Source: Mesorhizobium japonicum MAFF 303099
GTDB lineage: Bacteria; Pseudomonadota; Alphaproteobacteria; Rhizobiales; Rhizobiaceae
Assembly (NCBI RefSeq): GCF_000009625.1
Contig: NC_002678.2
Coordinates: 4,930,001-4,994,000, forward strand
Reading direction: 5' to 3'
DNA: 64,000 nucleotides
Position numbers and translations under genes: made by a program. The notes under the pieces were generated by a model that was not told the DNA's origin, ran no database searches, and was given only the letters and a program-made list of their open reading frames with translations. Each line of letters opens with the position of its first letter. The first letter of the stretch is position 1. Shown one piece after another: positions 16,961 through 27,149 of the stretch.

Positions 16961-17159
16961 ATCTTTCAAGAAAATTCATGGAATCTTTGCGACCGCAAAT
17001 CGCTGTCAATGGTACGCTCACCACAACTCTCAGGTTCAGTGGCGGCAAAAATCTGGTGTCGTTTTATGTTTCGCCGCCGAACAGCATTTGCGAAGAGCGC
17101 GAAATGATAAAGACAGCAGGACGAGGGTTTGGTTCTTCTATTTGGCGTCGTGCTGACCA

Positions 17160-17503
17160 ATGATGATACTTGTCGATCGCCTAATGACAGCAGCACATCT
17201 TGATCGCCTTCGGATCCTGGGCCTTTGCGCGCATGCCGACCTGACTGTCTGCGAGCTAGCGGAAATTCTCGATCTTCGTCGGGAGCGCTTGCGCGACACG
17301 TCCGGATGCTCGCCAGAGCCGACTTTCTTTGCGGCAACGGACAACGTCCTTGGTCCTCATATCATCTCAATGCAGGGGGCAAGGACGGGGGGTTGGTTCA
17401 ATTCTTGGTCGATCTCCTGCCCCACGACGATGGGTATCATAAGCGGGACCTGGAGCGGCTCGAGGCGGTGCAAGATGCGTGGTCGACGGGGACTGCTGCT
17501 TGA
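17160..17503 (+). pseudogene. ArsR-family regulator, frameshifted
   Basis: The first frame gives an ArsR-like helix-turn-helix start (HLDRLRILGLCAHADLTVCE), and the continuation lies in another frame (GGLVQFLVDLLPHDDGYHKR). This is the layout of ArsR/SmtB regulators that precede methionine-cycle genes in alphaproteobacteria. The reading frame change and a shortened recognition helix indicate loss of function. It stands right before glyA and may once have controlled the methyl-cycle genes. Confidence 0.6.
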
Positions 17504-17542
17504 TCGTGAAAAGATCTGCCTAAGTGGGAGTGCGAAACTACC

Positions 17543-18880
17543 ATGAAGAACTCCGCTGACGTAGCCATGGCAGAGCCCGGCACATACGGACGGTCTTCCT
17601 TGGTCCAGGTCGATTGCCGCGTTCATGAACTGCTTCTACGACAGAGGCGGCAAGAGCGGACGATGCTCAAACTTATCGCATCTGAGAACTTTGCCTCCTC
17701 AGCCGTACTGGAAGCGACCGGCTCTATCTTCGCGAACAAGTATGCCGAGGGCTACCCGGGTGCGCGCTACTACGCGGGAAATGAGATCGTCGATGAGCTT
17801 GAGACCCTCGCGATCGAGCGCCTGAAAGCGCTATTTGGCAGTGAGCACGCCAACGTCCAGCCTTATTCGGGCTCACCAGCCAACCAGGCTGTCTATCGCG
17901 CGCTTTTGAGCCCCCGTGACAAAGTCATGGGGCTGCCGTTGCCCGAAGGGGGCCATCTGACTCATGGGTGGTCCGTCAACTTTTCCGGCACTGATTATCA
18001 ACGCGTCCCCTATGGGCTGCACGATAAGACGCAGCAAATTGACTATGACCGCTTGCGCGAGACCGCCAGGCGGGAACGGCCGAAACTCATTTGGGTCGGC
18101 GGAACTTCCTACCCGCGTGTCTTTGACTACGCGGCAATGGCAGAAATCGCTCTGGAGGCGAACTCTTATCTCGTGGCCGACATCGCCCACATCAGCGGCC
18201 TGATTGTCGCTGGAGCGCATCCGAATCCCGTGGTCCATTGCGACGTCGTCACCAGCACATCTCACAAGTCGATCCGCGGCCCCCGTGGAGGCTTTATTTT
18301 GTCGAAGAATGAAGATCGTTATCAGGCGCTCTATCATTCCACGAGCAAACACAATCTCGCCAAACGGATTGATCGCGCGGTGTTTCCTCAACTGCAAGGT
18401 GGGCCGCACATGAATACCATCGCCGCGCTCGCTGTTGCTTTGCAGGAAGCCGCGACCCCCTCTTTCCGCACCTACGGTCACCAGATCGTCAAGAATGCCA
18501 AGGCGCTGGCCGAGGCGCTTCTGGGTCGTGGTTATTATCTGGTCACCGGCGGGACTGACAATCACATGCTGATCCTTGATCTTCGGGACCGGCCGCTATC
18601 AGGCAAAGCCTATGCCGAGCGCCTGGCAAGGGCAGGCATCATTACGAACTTTGATATGGTGCCGGGCGACCCGCGCGACCCGACGGTCACAAGCGGAATC
18701 CGCTTGGGGTCGCCGGCAGTGACGTCCATGGGCATGCGTGAGGCGGAAATGGTGCAGATCGCCGCTTTCATCGACTCCGTCTGCCGCCAGCCCGACGACC
18801 AGGAAGTTCATGCGAGCGTACGAAGAGACGTTGCCGACTTCTGCACTGCGTTCGACGTCCCCGGCATCAGCGACCGGTAA
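17543..18880 (+). CDS. glyA: Serine hydroxymethyltransferase
   Basis: A 445-residue PLP enzyme that converts serine and tetrahydrofolate to glycine and 5,10-methylene-tetrahydrofolate. LIASENFAS, NKYAEGYPGARYYAGNE and the PLP motif TSTSHKSIRGPRGG (Lys242) are diagnostic. The length is slightly above the family norm (417-438) because of an N-terminal extension; ATG 17567 (MAEPG) is an alternative start. It heads a glyA-metK-adoK series that with metE makes up a methyl-group cycle. A housekeeping copy surely exists elsewhere, so this is likely an island-borne paralogue. Confidence 0.93.
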   Translation: MKNSADVAMAEPGTYGRSSLVQVDCRVHELLLRQRRQERTMLKLIASENFASSAVLEATGSIFANKYAEGYPGARYYAGNEIVDELETLAIERLKALFGSEHANVQPYSGSPANQAVYRALLSPRDKVMGLPLPEGGHLTHGWSVNFSGTDYQRVPYGLHDKTQQIDYDRLRETARRERPKLIWVGGTSYPRVFDYAAMAEIALEANSYLVADIAHISGLIVAGAHPNPVVHCDVVTSTSHKSIRGPRGGFILSKNEDRYQALYHSTSKHNLAKRIDRAVFPQLQGGPHMNTIAALAVALQEAATPSFRTYGHQIVKNAKALAEALLGRGYYLVTGGTDNHMLILDLRDRPLSGKAYAERLARAGIITNFDMVPGDPRDPTVTSGIRLGSPAVTSMGMREAEMVQIAAFIDSVCRQPDDQEVHASVRRDVADFCTAFDVPGISDR

Positions 18881-18937
18881 GACCGCCCCAGTCCAGAAAC
18901 TCCCATCCAACTCCAACACTTGAAGCGAGGACATTCC

Positions 18938-20113
18938 ATGACCAGGCAGTTCGTGTTCTCTTCCGAATCCGTCGGCGCGGGACACCCCGATAAGATGGCA
19001 GATAACATCTCGGATGCCATCCTCGATGCCATCCTCCGCACCGACCCGAAGGCGCGCGTCGCCTGTGAAACGTTGGTGAAGACAGGGATGGTCGTTCTGG
19101 CTGGAGAGATCACCAGCCACGCGGTGATCGATTATACTCAAGTTGCCCGCGATACGATCCTCGATATTGGCTACGACGACGATGGCATCGGCTTTGATGG
19201 TCGACGTTGCGCCGTCGTTCTGGCTCTCACCGAGCAGTCGCCCGACATAAGCCAGGGCGTTGATGAGGGACGAGGGCAGGATCTCGAGCAGGGGGCGGGG
19301 GATCAGGGCCTCATGTTTGGATTCGCATGCAACGAGACGGATACATTGATGCCCTTGCCGATCCAACTCGCTCATCATTTGACGAAAAGACAGGCTGAGG
19401 TCCGGAAAACGGGACAGCTTGGCTGGCTGCGTCCGGATGTGAAATCTCAAGTGTCCGTACGCTACGAGGGTTTGCGCCCGGTGGCGCTGGATACCATTGT
19501 CCTGTCGACGCAGCATGATGAGGCGGTCTCACAAGCCACGGTCCGGGAAGGGGTCATTGAGGAGATCATAAAACCGGTCCTGCCGACCCACCTGGATACG
19601 ACAGGGATCAGATTTCTGGTCAACCCAACAGGGCGGTTCGTGGTCGGTGGGCCTGCCGGCGACTGCGGCCTCACTGGACGCAAGATCATCGTCGATTCCT
19701 ACGGTGGAACGGGGCGTCACGGCGGCGGCGCCTTTTCGGGCAAGGACCCATCCAAGGTTGACCGCTCGGCCGCCTATGCCGCCCGGTATGTCGCGAAGAA
19801 TATCGTTGCCAGCGGCCTTGCCGAGGTCTGCGAGGTTCAACTCGCCTACGCGATCGGCGTGGCCAGTCCGGTTTCTGTCATGGTCAACACCTTCGGAACT
19901 GCAAGGATCGAGGAAAAAAGGATCGAGTGCCTTGTTCTTGAGCTTTTCGATCTCCGACCGAAAGGCATCATCAAGATGCTTGATCTCGTACGCCCGATAT
20001 ACCGCAACACGGCGACATACGGACACTTCGGCCGTGAAGAGCCTGAGTTCACCTGGGAGAAGACGGACAGAGCCGACGACTTGCTGCGTGAAGCAGGACC
20101 GGCAGCTGCGTGA
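18938..20113 (+). CDS. metK: S-adenosylmethionine synthetase
   Basis: A 391-residue enzyme making S-adenosylmethionine from methionine and [29 protein letters not shown] and [20 protein letters not shown] plus [19 protein letters not shown] are the signature motifs. ATG 18938 is chosen over TTG 18920 because GCGAGGAC lies about 8 bp upstream and [11 protein letters not shown] is the normal N-terminus. It follows glyA by 57 bp. The product is the methyl donor of NodS and the substrate of TraI, both encoded in this window. Confidence 0.94.
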
Positions 20114-20211
20114 GGGCCGCTGGATCAAGCGCATGCGGCAACCCTTTTCCTCGCTAGACCCCCGCCCGGCCGGCATAGCAGAAAGCCGCTGGGTAGTAGG
20201 CGGAGACATTG

Positions 20212-21205
20212 ATGCCGGATTATGACGTGCTTTGTATCGGCAATGCCATCGTCGACATCATCGCCCAGTGCGACGAGGCGTTCCTGGAGACGAACGGCAT
20301 CATCAAGGGCGCGATGAACCTGATCGACACGAGGCGCGCCGAGCTGCTCTACAGCCGCATGGGCCCGGCCATCGAAGCCTCCGGCGGCAGCGCCGGCAAC
20401 ACGGCGGCTGGCGTTGGGTCTTTCGGCGGCCGCGCCGCCTTCTTCGGCAAGGTCTCCAACGATGGGCTGGGCGAAATCTACGCCCACGACATCCGCGCGC
20501 AGGGCGTCGCCTTCGACACCAAGCCGCTCACGGGCGAGCCGCCGACGGCGCGCTCGATGATCTTCGTCACACCCGACGGCGAACGCTCGATGAACACCTA
20601 TCTCGGCGCCTGCGTCGAGCTTGGGCCGGAGGATGTCGAGGCCGACAAGGCATCGGGCGCCAAGGTCACCTATTTCGAAGGCTATCTGTGGGACCCGCCG
20701 CGCGCCAAGGAGGCGATCCGGCAGACGGCCAGGCTGGCGCATGCCGCAGGCCGCGAAGTCTCCATGACGCTGTCGGATTCGTTCTGCGTCGACCGCTACC
20801 GCGACGAATTCCTCGAGCTGATGCCGCTCGGGCACGGTCGACATCGTCTTTGCCAACAGCCACGAGATCAAGTCGCTCTACCAGACATCGTCCTTCGACG
20901 AGGCGCTGGCCAAGATCCGCAAGGACTGCAGAATAGCCGCCGTCACCCGCTCGGAAAAAGGCTCGGTCATCGTGCGCGGCGACGAGACCGTGGTGATCCA
21001 GGCGACGGCGATCCGGGAACTGGTCGACACGACGGGCGCCGGCGATCTCTACGCCGCCGGTTTCCTGCATGGCTATACGCAAGGCCGCGACCTCAAGACC
21101 TGCGGCGACCTTGGCTCACTGGCGGCCGGATTGGTGATCCAGCAGATCGGACCCAGGCCACGGCAGAACCTGCGCCGCGAGGCGGAACAGGTGGGGTTGC
21201 TGTAG
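20212..21205 (+). pseudogene. Adenosine kinase (PfkB family), frameshifted
   Basis: The first 210 codons read as a PfkB sugar/nucleoside kinase of the rhizobial adenosine kinase type (YDVLCIGNAIVDIIAQCDE, GGSAGNTAAGVGSFGG). At about 20835 the frame shifts: GTVDIVFANSHEIKSL and the C-terminal active-site motif DTTGAGDLYAAGF continue in the next frame to 21205. Both halves together are full length (about 330 residues), so a single recent indel is enough. The base composition is more GC-rich than the neighbours, as in chromosomal Mesorhizobium genes. Adenosine kinase removes adenosine left from S-adenosylhomocysteine breakdown, which fits the metK neighbour. Confidence 0.85.
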
Positions 21206-21269
21206 GGGGGCGATTTAGTGACGAGCTGCCCGTCTGCCCTCCTGGAGGCTGTGCGGAAAAGTGCGCGTA

Positions 21270-21450
21270 AATCGAAATGTCGGCTGCGCATCCGCATAAG
21301 ACGCAGCCGCGGCACGTCACGAACGAAACAGTTGATGGCGGTGCCGCCCTTCAGCGCGACCCTTTTGCCGTGCGATATGGGGAACGCGTTCGGATCAGCA
21401 GGTCGACCTGTCGCATATTGCTCATCCGCCATCGTCGACTTCGTGTGCAA
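21270..21450 (-). pseudogene. AbiEii/AbiGii nucleotidyltransferase toxin remnant
   Basis: On the minus strand GKRVALKGGTAINCFVRDVP matches the start of AbiEii-type nucleotidyltransferases (LKGGTAL.L.....R.S.DID). The catalytic Asp pair that should follow is absent because the similarity breaks off. A cognate antitoxin is not seen. The rest of the gap 21206-21581 is not recognised. Confidence 0.5.
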
Positions 21451-21581
21451 CAGGTCGGCCGGGATCGTGATGCGATAGAGCGGGTGAAGCGGCCAACTGG
21501 TGAATTGACATCAATGCATCGCCCGATTGAGATTATCCTGCCGGGAGGCGCAATGAGGTGTTCAGCCGAGTCGAGACGATC

Positions 21582-22181
21582 ATGGGAAAATATAAAGACC
21601 ATCGTGAGCCACGCCGGCATCGTCATGACGATGACCCGGTTTCTTTTGCGGAACGGCCTTCCGAGCTAAGCTACTTTCAGCGTTCGTCCACTGTAACCGC
21701 GGATCCTGTCGACGCCGAAGTGGTGTGGTTCAACACCAGCAAGGGTTTTGGCTTTGTCAAATTGCCGGAAGGCATCGAGGCCTATCTGCACATCCGGGTG
21801 CTGGAGGCGGCCGGGAGCCGCGGTGTTTCCGAGGGAACGCGTCTGAAGGTCACAACGGAAGAAAGTCCAAGAGGTCATCAGGTCGCGCAAGTGCTGGAGG
21901 TCAGCGATCAGACCGCGAGAACTCAGCTACATACGCGTCGCACTGGAGAGTCCACCGCCGGGACGAGTGCCCAGGTGGAGAGCGAGGGCACGGTCAAGTG
22001 GTACAATCCCCAAAAGGGCTTCGGCTTCATTGCTCCTGAAAACGGTGAGAAGGACATCTTCGTTCATGCCACCGCGCTGACCCGCTCAGGACTGAGCATG
22101 CTGATGGAGGGTCAGAAGGTGTTTGTCCAATGCGGGCAGGGCAAGAAAGGCCTGGAAGTTCGGAGCATTCGCCTCGCTTAG
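21582..22181 (+). CDS. Double cold-shock-domain protein
   Basis: A 199-residue protein with two cold-shock (OB-fold) domains. The first, at about residues 45-105, has KGFGFVKL and AYLHIRV; the second, at about 132-198, has GTVKWYNPQKGFGFI and DIFVHATAL. The second domain keeps the usual RNA-binding aromatics; the first has lost one (LHI instead of FVH). Tandem CSD proteins of this size are common in Rhizobiales. ATG 21582 gives a 40-residue charged N-terminus. No operon partner is evident. Confidence 0.88.
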   Translation: MGKYKDHREPRRHRHDDDPVSFAERPSELSYFQRSSTVTADPVDAEVVWFNTSKGFGFVKLPEGIEAYLHIRVLEAAGSRGVSEGTRLKVTTEESPRGHQVAQVLEVSDQTARTQLHTRRTGESTAGTSAQVESEGTVKWYNPQKGFGFIAPENGEKDIFVHATALTRSGLSMLMEGQKVFVQCGQGKKGLEVRSIRLA

Positions 22182-22227
22182 AGCCAAATGCGTTGGCCTA
22201 CCAAGATTGCGCCTCAGACAAAGAAAA

Positions 22228-22259
22228 AGCCCGCTACCGGGAGGAGGTGGCAGCGGGCT
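22228..22259 (-). terminator. Intrinsic terminator, stronger on the minus strand
   Basis: AGCCCGCT (22228-22235) pairs with AGCGGGCT (22252-22259). On the minus strand the stem is followed by a T-rich run (TTTTTCTT), so it would end leftward transcripts, for instance from the MucR-like gene at 22.9-22.4 kb. Plus-strand readthrough from the cold-shock gene would meet the same hairpin but with fewer T. Confidence 0.65.
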
Positions 22260-22438
22260 CGATTTAGAATGAGACGCGGGAGGAGGTGCGCCCCATTCAG
22301 CGTCGGCACCACATCTGGGAGGAGTAGATGGCCGACACCATGATCATACCGATAGCCCTGGATATTGCAACGCACAAATTTTATCTCGCGAGTGCGAAAT
22401 GATGCCTGATCCGCTTAGCCTATCCTGAAAAAGTGTGG

Positions 22439-22903
22439 TCAGGCTGCCGCTTTCTTGCGGGCACGCTTGGCAGGTGCCGGCGTTTCCGGTTCCTTCGGCT
22501 TGCGGCCCAGACCCATGGTCTTGGCCAATGCCGAGCGCGCCGCAGCGTAGTTCGGCGCCACCATAGGATAGTCCGCCGGCAGCTCCCATTTCGCGCGATA
22601 TTCGTCGGGCGTGAGGCCATAGTGGGTGGCCAGGTGACGCTTGAGCGACTTGAACTTCTTACCGTCCTCAAGGCTGATAATGTAGTCGGGTGTAACCGAT
22701 TTTCTGATCGGTACGGCAGGCTTGAGAGCTTCCGATTTTTCTGGTGCGGCACCACCAGCAGTGCCTTTCAATGCGATGTGGATCTGGCCGATAAGCCCAG
22801 GCAGTTCACCGACGGGAACCGGATTGTTCGAAACATAGGCTGAGACGACATGGGCGGTGAGTTCGATGAGGTTGTCGGCTTTGCTCTCGGTTTCTTCGGT
22901 CAT
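22439..22903 (-). CDS. MucR/Ros-family regulator without zinc-ligand cysteines
   Basis: A 154-residue MucR/Ros protein. The N-terminal half holds the oligomerisation region ([20 protein letters not shown]), and the DNA-binding domain contains [20 protein letters not shown] with both His. Ros has CLEC before this motif and MucR has CLED; here the corresponding residues are SLED, so both Cys ligands are absent. Zinc-free Ros/MucR domains have been described from Mesorhizobium, so the protein can still be functional. MucR-type proteins act as H-NS-like silencers of AT-rich promoters. The C-terminus is Lys/Ala-rich. Confidence 0.9.
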   Translation of the reverse strand: MTEETESKADNLIELTAHVVSAYVSNNPVPVGELPGLIGQIHIALKGTAGGAAPEKSEALKPAVPIRKSVTPDYIISLEDGKKFKSLKRHLATHYGLTPDEYRAKWELPADYPMVAPNYAAARSALAKTMGLGRKPKEPETPAPAKRARKKAAA

Positions 22904-23148
22904 GAAAACGCTCCTGCGGAATTAGAGTAGCCGGGTAAGAATCATCTCGTAGCTTAATAGTGACGACCGCGTTTGATGGCAACCAAAGCCATTGCATGAT
23001 GTGTTGGCGGATCGCTGCACGCCCGGTCGCCGTCGCGGATCTTCCTCTTGAACCGTCATCGCCCTGACAACACATTGTGTCAGGGTCGCCGTGTCGATGC
23101 GGCGCCTCTTCACCGCAAATTGGCTATTTAGAAAGTTGGGAGAAACCA

Positions 23149-23451
23149 ATGAACGCTGAGGCTTTCAGCAGCCCCCTTTTTGTGAAGCGCGCAACGCACA
23201 TCATCCAAGAGATCGCCGGCCTTGCGGATGCAATCGATTTTCTCAATGAATGGCCGGAAGATCGCAGAGACATGATCCACGAAGCCGCCCTGAGGGCATG
23301 CTACGATGCGTACGATGGGCGCAAGCCGGTAAGCACGGCGCGCAATGCCTTTTTCGGCTTTGCGAAGCGGGTCGCCATCTTGGAAGATTCAACCTCCGCG
23401 ATGCAGTGGATCGCCGCCTGCAGATCGGGCAGTGGAAAAGTGCAGGTGTAG
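23149..23451 (+). CDS. DUF982 family protein
   Basis: A 100-residue protein with GGGAGA 5 bp ahead of ATG 23149. It carries the DUF982 pattern: an N-terminal strand (FVKRATHIIQEIAGLADAID), WPEDRR, and AALRACYDAYDGRKPVSTAR. The family is abundant in Mesorhizobium and of unknown function. A second member follows 280 bp downstream; between them nothing is recognised. Confidence 0.8.
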   Translation: MNAEAFSSPLFVKRATHIIQEIAGLADAIDFLNEWPEDRRDMIHEAALRACYDAYDGRKPVSTARNAFFGFAKRVAILEDSTSAMQWIAACRSGSGKVQV

Positions 23452-23727
23452 ATTTCGACGACGAGTTTGAGACTGGCGCGAGCCGCGTCGAATAGTGCAG
23501 TATGCACAGGTTTCACGGTTAGACCACGCGAATGAGAAGCAGTTCCTCACCACCAACTGCAAAACCGCAGATCGCACGCAAGCTGACCATGGCCAGACGC
23601 GCCTCATGGCGATGGCTTGCTCGCCAATGGCCAGGCTCAGTGGCGCAGATGCAGCGGTCCCGTTCGGCTGAGTAAAGAAATGCGACCCGGGCTGTTTGCC
23701 GCATAGTGGCTGTGGAGAAGGGGAGAG

Positions 23728-23976
23728 ATGACCGGCTTGATCAGATTTGAGAGGCCAGTCGTTGTTCAGCTTAGCCGCCGCAGCTCGGAGCGTATCGTGT
23801 TCGACGTCAACGACGCGGCCGCTATCTTGCTCCGGGATCTGCATCATGAGACCGATAAACGCAGAATAGCGATGGACACCTGTCTGCAGGTGTTACGCGG
23901 TAAGACCCATCCCCCAGCCGCTCGACGAGCTTTCGTCGCAGCGGCACTCGAAGCACGCATTCTGCGCAGCGATTGA
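23728..23976 (+). CDS. DUF982 family protein
   Basis: An 82-residue protein behind GGGGAGAG at ATG 23728. It matches the same family (RPVVVQLSRRSSERIVFDVN, then AMDTCLQVLRGKTHPPAARR). It shares only the family pattern with the gene at 23149, so the two are old paralogues. Function unknown. Confidence 0.75.
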   Translation: MTGLIRFERPVVVQLSRRSSERIVFDVNDAAAILLRDLHHETDKRRIAMDTCLQVLRGKTHPPAARRAFVAAALEARILRSD

Positions 23977-24486
23977 GATTTGGGATGCCGCTCGTGAATT
24001 TCGGCCGTCTGCACATCGCTATTGAGCGCGGTCCGAACACCCCTGCCGGCTCCGCCAGGAGCGAGCCAACCCCGCAATTTCCGCGACGGCTTTCCTGGTC
24101 CGGCGCCGGATCTTGACCATCAAAACACAAGGGGTCCGCCTGCCAGCTGCGGCCGCTCGGCTTCGCCGTCGCGGTGATCGTGATTGAAGCCAGAGGCAGA
24201 CAGAGCCATCGAGCGGGAATTGGCCCGGTGCAGATGGCGGAGCGTCGATGCCGCCTCAAAAGTCTAGAAGCGCTGTTTGACCCTTGCCCCAGCTTGGCCC
24301 TGCATCCGATCTCCCGCAACACGCTCCGCGGACCGGCGCCGCGTGATCGCTGATGCTTCTCCCGATGGTCGGGACCGGGGGGTTCGGCGACCAAGGTCGG
24401 GGAGATGATGGTGATGCTGGATTATCCCAATCCGGAATAATCCGAAACTGGCTGGCGGTGAGCCGTCTCGTTTCTGGCCGGCTCAT
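23977..24486. other. Gap without recognised gene
   Basis: Roughly 510 bases with short open frames on both strands but no family signature. Composition is GC-rich and similar to other remnant zones of the island. Confidence 0.5.
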
Positions 24487-24640
24487 TTGGGGCCCAAGCC
24501 TCCTTCGATCGCCAGCCAACGGCGGCCTCTGGAACAGCTGACTTCGACGCGCCATGACAAGGGCCTCGGCCAGGCCAAGCTTGCCGAGGCGCTTTCGTCA
24601 CGGGCAGCTCGATTGCCTTGGGCGCGCCGGATAGACTCCC
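24487..24640 (+). pseudogene. Decayed XRE regulator
   Basis: The bases around 24525-24600 align with the start of the XRE gene at 14578 (RRPLEQLTSTRHDKGLGQAK against RRLLEQLIAARKNKGLTQAK), then diverge before the recognition helix. It is a truncated paralogue left at a former recombination point and overlaps the 3' flank of metE. Confidence 0.6.
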
Positions 24641-24696
24641 CCAAGGATGCCCGGTGTGTGGCGTTGCCGCTCACCGCCGGCGAGTGGCACCGAGCC

Positions 24697-27051
24697 CTAC
24701 GCCGTCTGCGCTTTTTGCCGAATTGCGCGTGCCGCAGCCACCATGTTCACCAGGGCAGGGCGGACCTCCTCCCACCTGCGCGTTTTGAGACCGCAGTCGG
24801 GATTCACCCACAGTTGGCCATCCGACAATCGCTTGCGCGCAAGCATGATGAGGTTGGAAATTTCGCCCACTTCCGGGACCCGCGGCGAGTGAATGTCATA
24901 GACGCCGGGACCGATCTCGTTCGGATACTTGAAGGTTCGCAGCGTATCGAGCAGTTCCAACTGCGAGCGCGAGGTTTCAATGGAGATCACATCGGCATCC
25001 ATTGCAGCAATCGCGTCCACGATGTCGCCGAACTCGGAGTAGCACATATGGGTGTGAATCTGGGTCGCATCGCCAACCGCCGTTGAAGCCAGCCGGAAGC
25101 ATTCGACGGCCCAGTCGAGATAGGCCTGCCAGTCGGCCTCGCGCAGCGGCAAGCCCTCGCGCAGTGCGGCTTCGTCGATCTGGATCATCTTGGCGCCGGC
25201 CTTTTCGAGGTCGCTCACTTCATCGCGAATGGCGAGCGCGACTTGGCGGCAGACGGCTGAGCGCGGAAGGTCGTCTCGGACGAAGGACCAGTTGAGGATC
25301 GTCACCGGGCCGGTAAGCATGCCCTTCACCGGCTTTGGCGTCAGCGACTGGGCGTATCGCCACCAGTGTAGTGTCATCGGATTTTGTCGCGACACATCGC
25401 CAATGATGATCGGGGGTCGCACAAAGCGCGAGCCATAGCTCTGCACCCACCCATGCTGCGTGAAGGCAAAGCCGCGGAGCTGCTCGGCGAAATACTGCAC
25501 CATATCGTTGCGCTCGAATTCGCCGTGGACCAGCACGTCGAGTCCGATCTCTTCTTGCCAGCGAACGGCGGCTTCTATCTCTTTTTTCAGGAAGGCCTCA
25601 TAGTCGACGTAACTCAGCTCGCCCTTGGCATGGGCTGCCCGCGCCTTGCGAACCTCGGCTGTTTGCGGGAAGGAGCCGATCGTCGTGGTGGGGAAGGATG
25701 GCAAGCCAAACGTGTCGCCCTGAAGCTTGGAGCGCACGTCGAATGCGCTCTTCCGGCGCGTCATGGCGACCTTGATGCTGGCGACCCGACCTTCGACGAG
25801 CGGATCATGCACCTTAGCGGATGTCGCGCGAGCGGCGGCAGCCTCAGCCGACGCCTCCAGTTCGGCGGCGACCGCGTCCCGGCCTTCAGCCAGGGCACGG
25901 GCGAGCACGACCAGCTCGTCGGTTTTTTGCGCCGCGAAGGCGAGCCACGATTTCACGTCCGCATCGAGGGCCGTCTCCATGTCCAGGTCGATCGGCACAT
26001 GCAGCATCGAGCAGGACGGGGCGATCTCCACTCGGTCCAGCGGCCAGCCGGCGACGATCGGCTTGATGCGGTCAAGTATGGCAGGCAGGTTCGCGCGCCA
26101 GACGTTGCGGCCGTCGATCAGCCCGAGCGAGAGGACAAGGTCCTTCTGCGCAAGCCGGCCGACGGTCTCCAACTGCTCTGGAGCGCGCACGAGATCGACG
26201 TGCAGTCCCGCCACGGGCAGAGAAATTGCGGTCTCGAGATTGTCTCCCAGCGATCCGAAATAGATAGCGACCATGATCTTCAACTCCGGTGCTGCTTTTG
26301 ACAGCCGGCAGTAGGCGAATTGGAGCGCATCCCGTTCGTTGGGAACCAGATCGACCACGAGCGCCGGCTCATCGATCTGCACCCAATCGGCTCCCGCGAG
26401 CTTCAGCCTCCGCAGGAGCTCCTCGTAGACGGGCAGCAGCCGTGGCAGGAGCGCGATAGGGTTGAAACCTTCCTCAGGTGACTTCGCCAACTTGAGAAAG
26501 GTAACCGGTCCAAGCAGGACCGGGCGCGTGTGGATGCCGAGCGCCTTGGCCTCGAGGAAATGATCGACCGGTTTCGCCGACGAGAGGGCAAAGCTCTGAT
26601 CGTCGGTAAGTTCCGGCACAATGTAGTGATAGTTGGTGTCGAACCATTTGGTCATTTCCATCGCGGCAAGGCCATGCCCGTTGGCCGCATGCTCGTCACC
26701 GGCATGTCCGCAATCAGCGGCCTGATCTTGGTTGCCGCGCGCCATTGCGAAATAGGTATCGAGTGGGACCTCGCCGTCAGTCCAAGTGTATCGTGCCGGC
26801 ACGGCGCCGACCATGGCGACGGTGTCGAGCACATGGTCATAAAGCGAGAAATCGTTGGACGGGATTTTCGACACGCCGCGATCGTGCTGCTCCCTCCAGC
26901 TGGCGGCGCGTAGCGCCTTCGCCGTCGCGAGCAGGTCGGCAGCGGGAGATTTTCCGGACCAGTAGCTTTCAAGCGCGAATTTGAGTTCCCGCCGTCGACC
27001 GATACGCGGCACGCCGAGCGTTGCCACTGGAATTTGTTGAGAGACAGTCAT
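24697..27051 (-). CDS. metE: Cobalamin-independent methionine synthase
   Basis: A 784-residue enzyme that transfers the methyl group of 5-methyltetrahydropteroyl-triglutamate to homocysteine. Two TIM-barrel halves are present: the N-terminal folate-side domain (residues about 1-390) and the C-terminal catalytic domain with zinc ligands in IHTHMCYSEF (His, Cys), IQIDEAALRE and NPDCGLKTR. ATG 27051 is chosen over an upstream start at 27105 since it begins MTVSQQIPVATLGVPRIG, the normal N-terminus. A cobalamin riboswitch lies upstream, so expression should be shut off when B12 is available and the B12-dependent MetH can be used. Confidence 0.95.
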   Translation of the reverse strand: MTVSQQIPVATLGVPRIGRRRELKFALESYWSGKSPAADLLATAKALRAASWREQHDRGVSKIPSNDFSLYDHVLDTVAMVGAVPARYTWTDGEVPLDTYFAMARGNQDQAADCGHAGDEHAANGHGLAAMEMTKWFDTNYHYIVPELTDDQSFALSSAKPVDHFLEAKALGIHTRPVLLGPVTFLKLAKSPEEGFNPIALLPRLLPVYEELLRRLKLAGADWVQIDEPALVVDLVPNERDALQFAYCRLSKAAPELKIMVAIYFGSLGDNLETAISLPVAGLHVDLVRAPEQLETVGRLAQKDLVLSLGLIDGRNVWRANLPAILDRIKPIVAGWPLDRVEIAPSCSMLHVPIDLDMETALDADVKSWLAFAAQKTDELVVLARALAEGRDAVAAELEASAEAAAARATSAKVHDPLVEGRVASIKVAMTRRKSAFDVRSKLQGDTFGLPSFPTTTIGSFPQTAEVRKARAAHAKGELSYVDYEAFLKKEIEAAVRWQEEIGLDVLVHGEFERNDMVQYFAEQLRGFAFTQHGWVQSYGSRFVRPPIIIGDVSRQNPMTLHWWRYAQSLTPKPVKGMLTGPVTILNWSFVRDDLPRSAVCRQVALAIRDEVSDLEKAGAKMIQIDEAALREGLPLREADWQAYLDWAVECFRLASTAVGDATQIHTHMCYSEFGDIVDAIAAMDADVISIETSRSQLELLDTLRTFKYPNEIGPGVYDIHSPRVPEVGEISNLIMLARKRLSDGQLWVNPDCGLKTRRWEEVRPALVNMVAAARAIRQKAQTA

Positions 27052-27149
27052 GCCATACCCCGATGGTTGGGGCGTGGGGACAAGGAACGCGCGAGCAGGC
27101 GGCACGAAGCCAGGCTACCGCGGCCACCGAGACACCCCGCCCGTGGACG

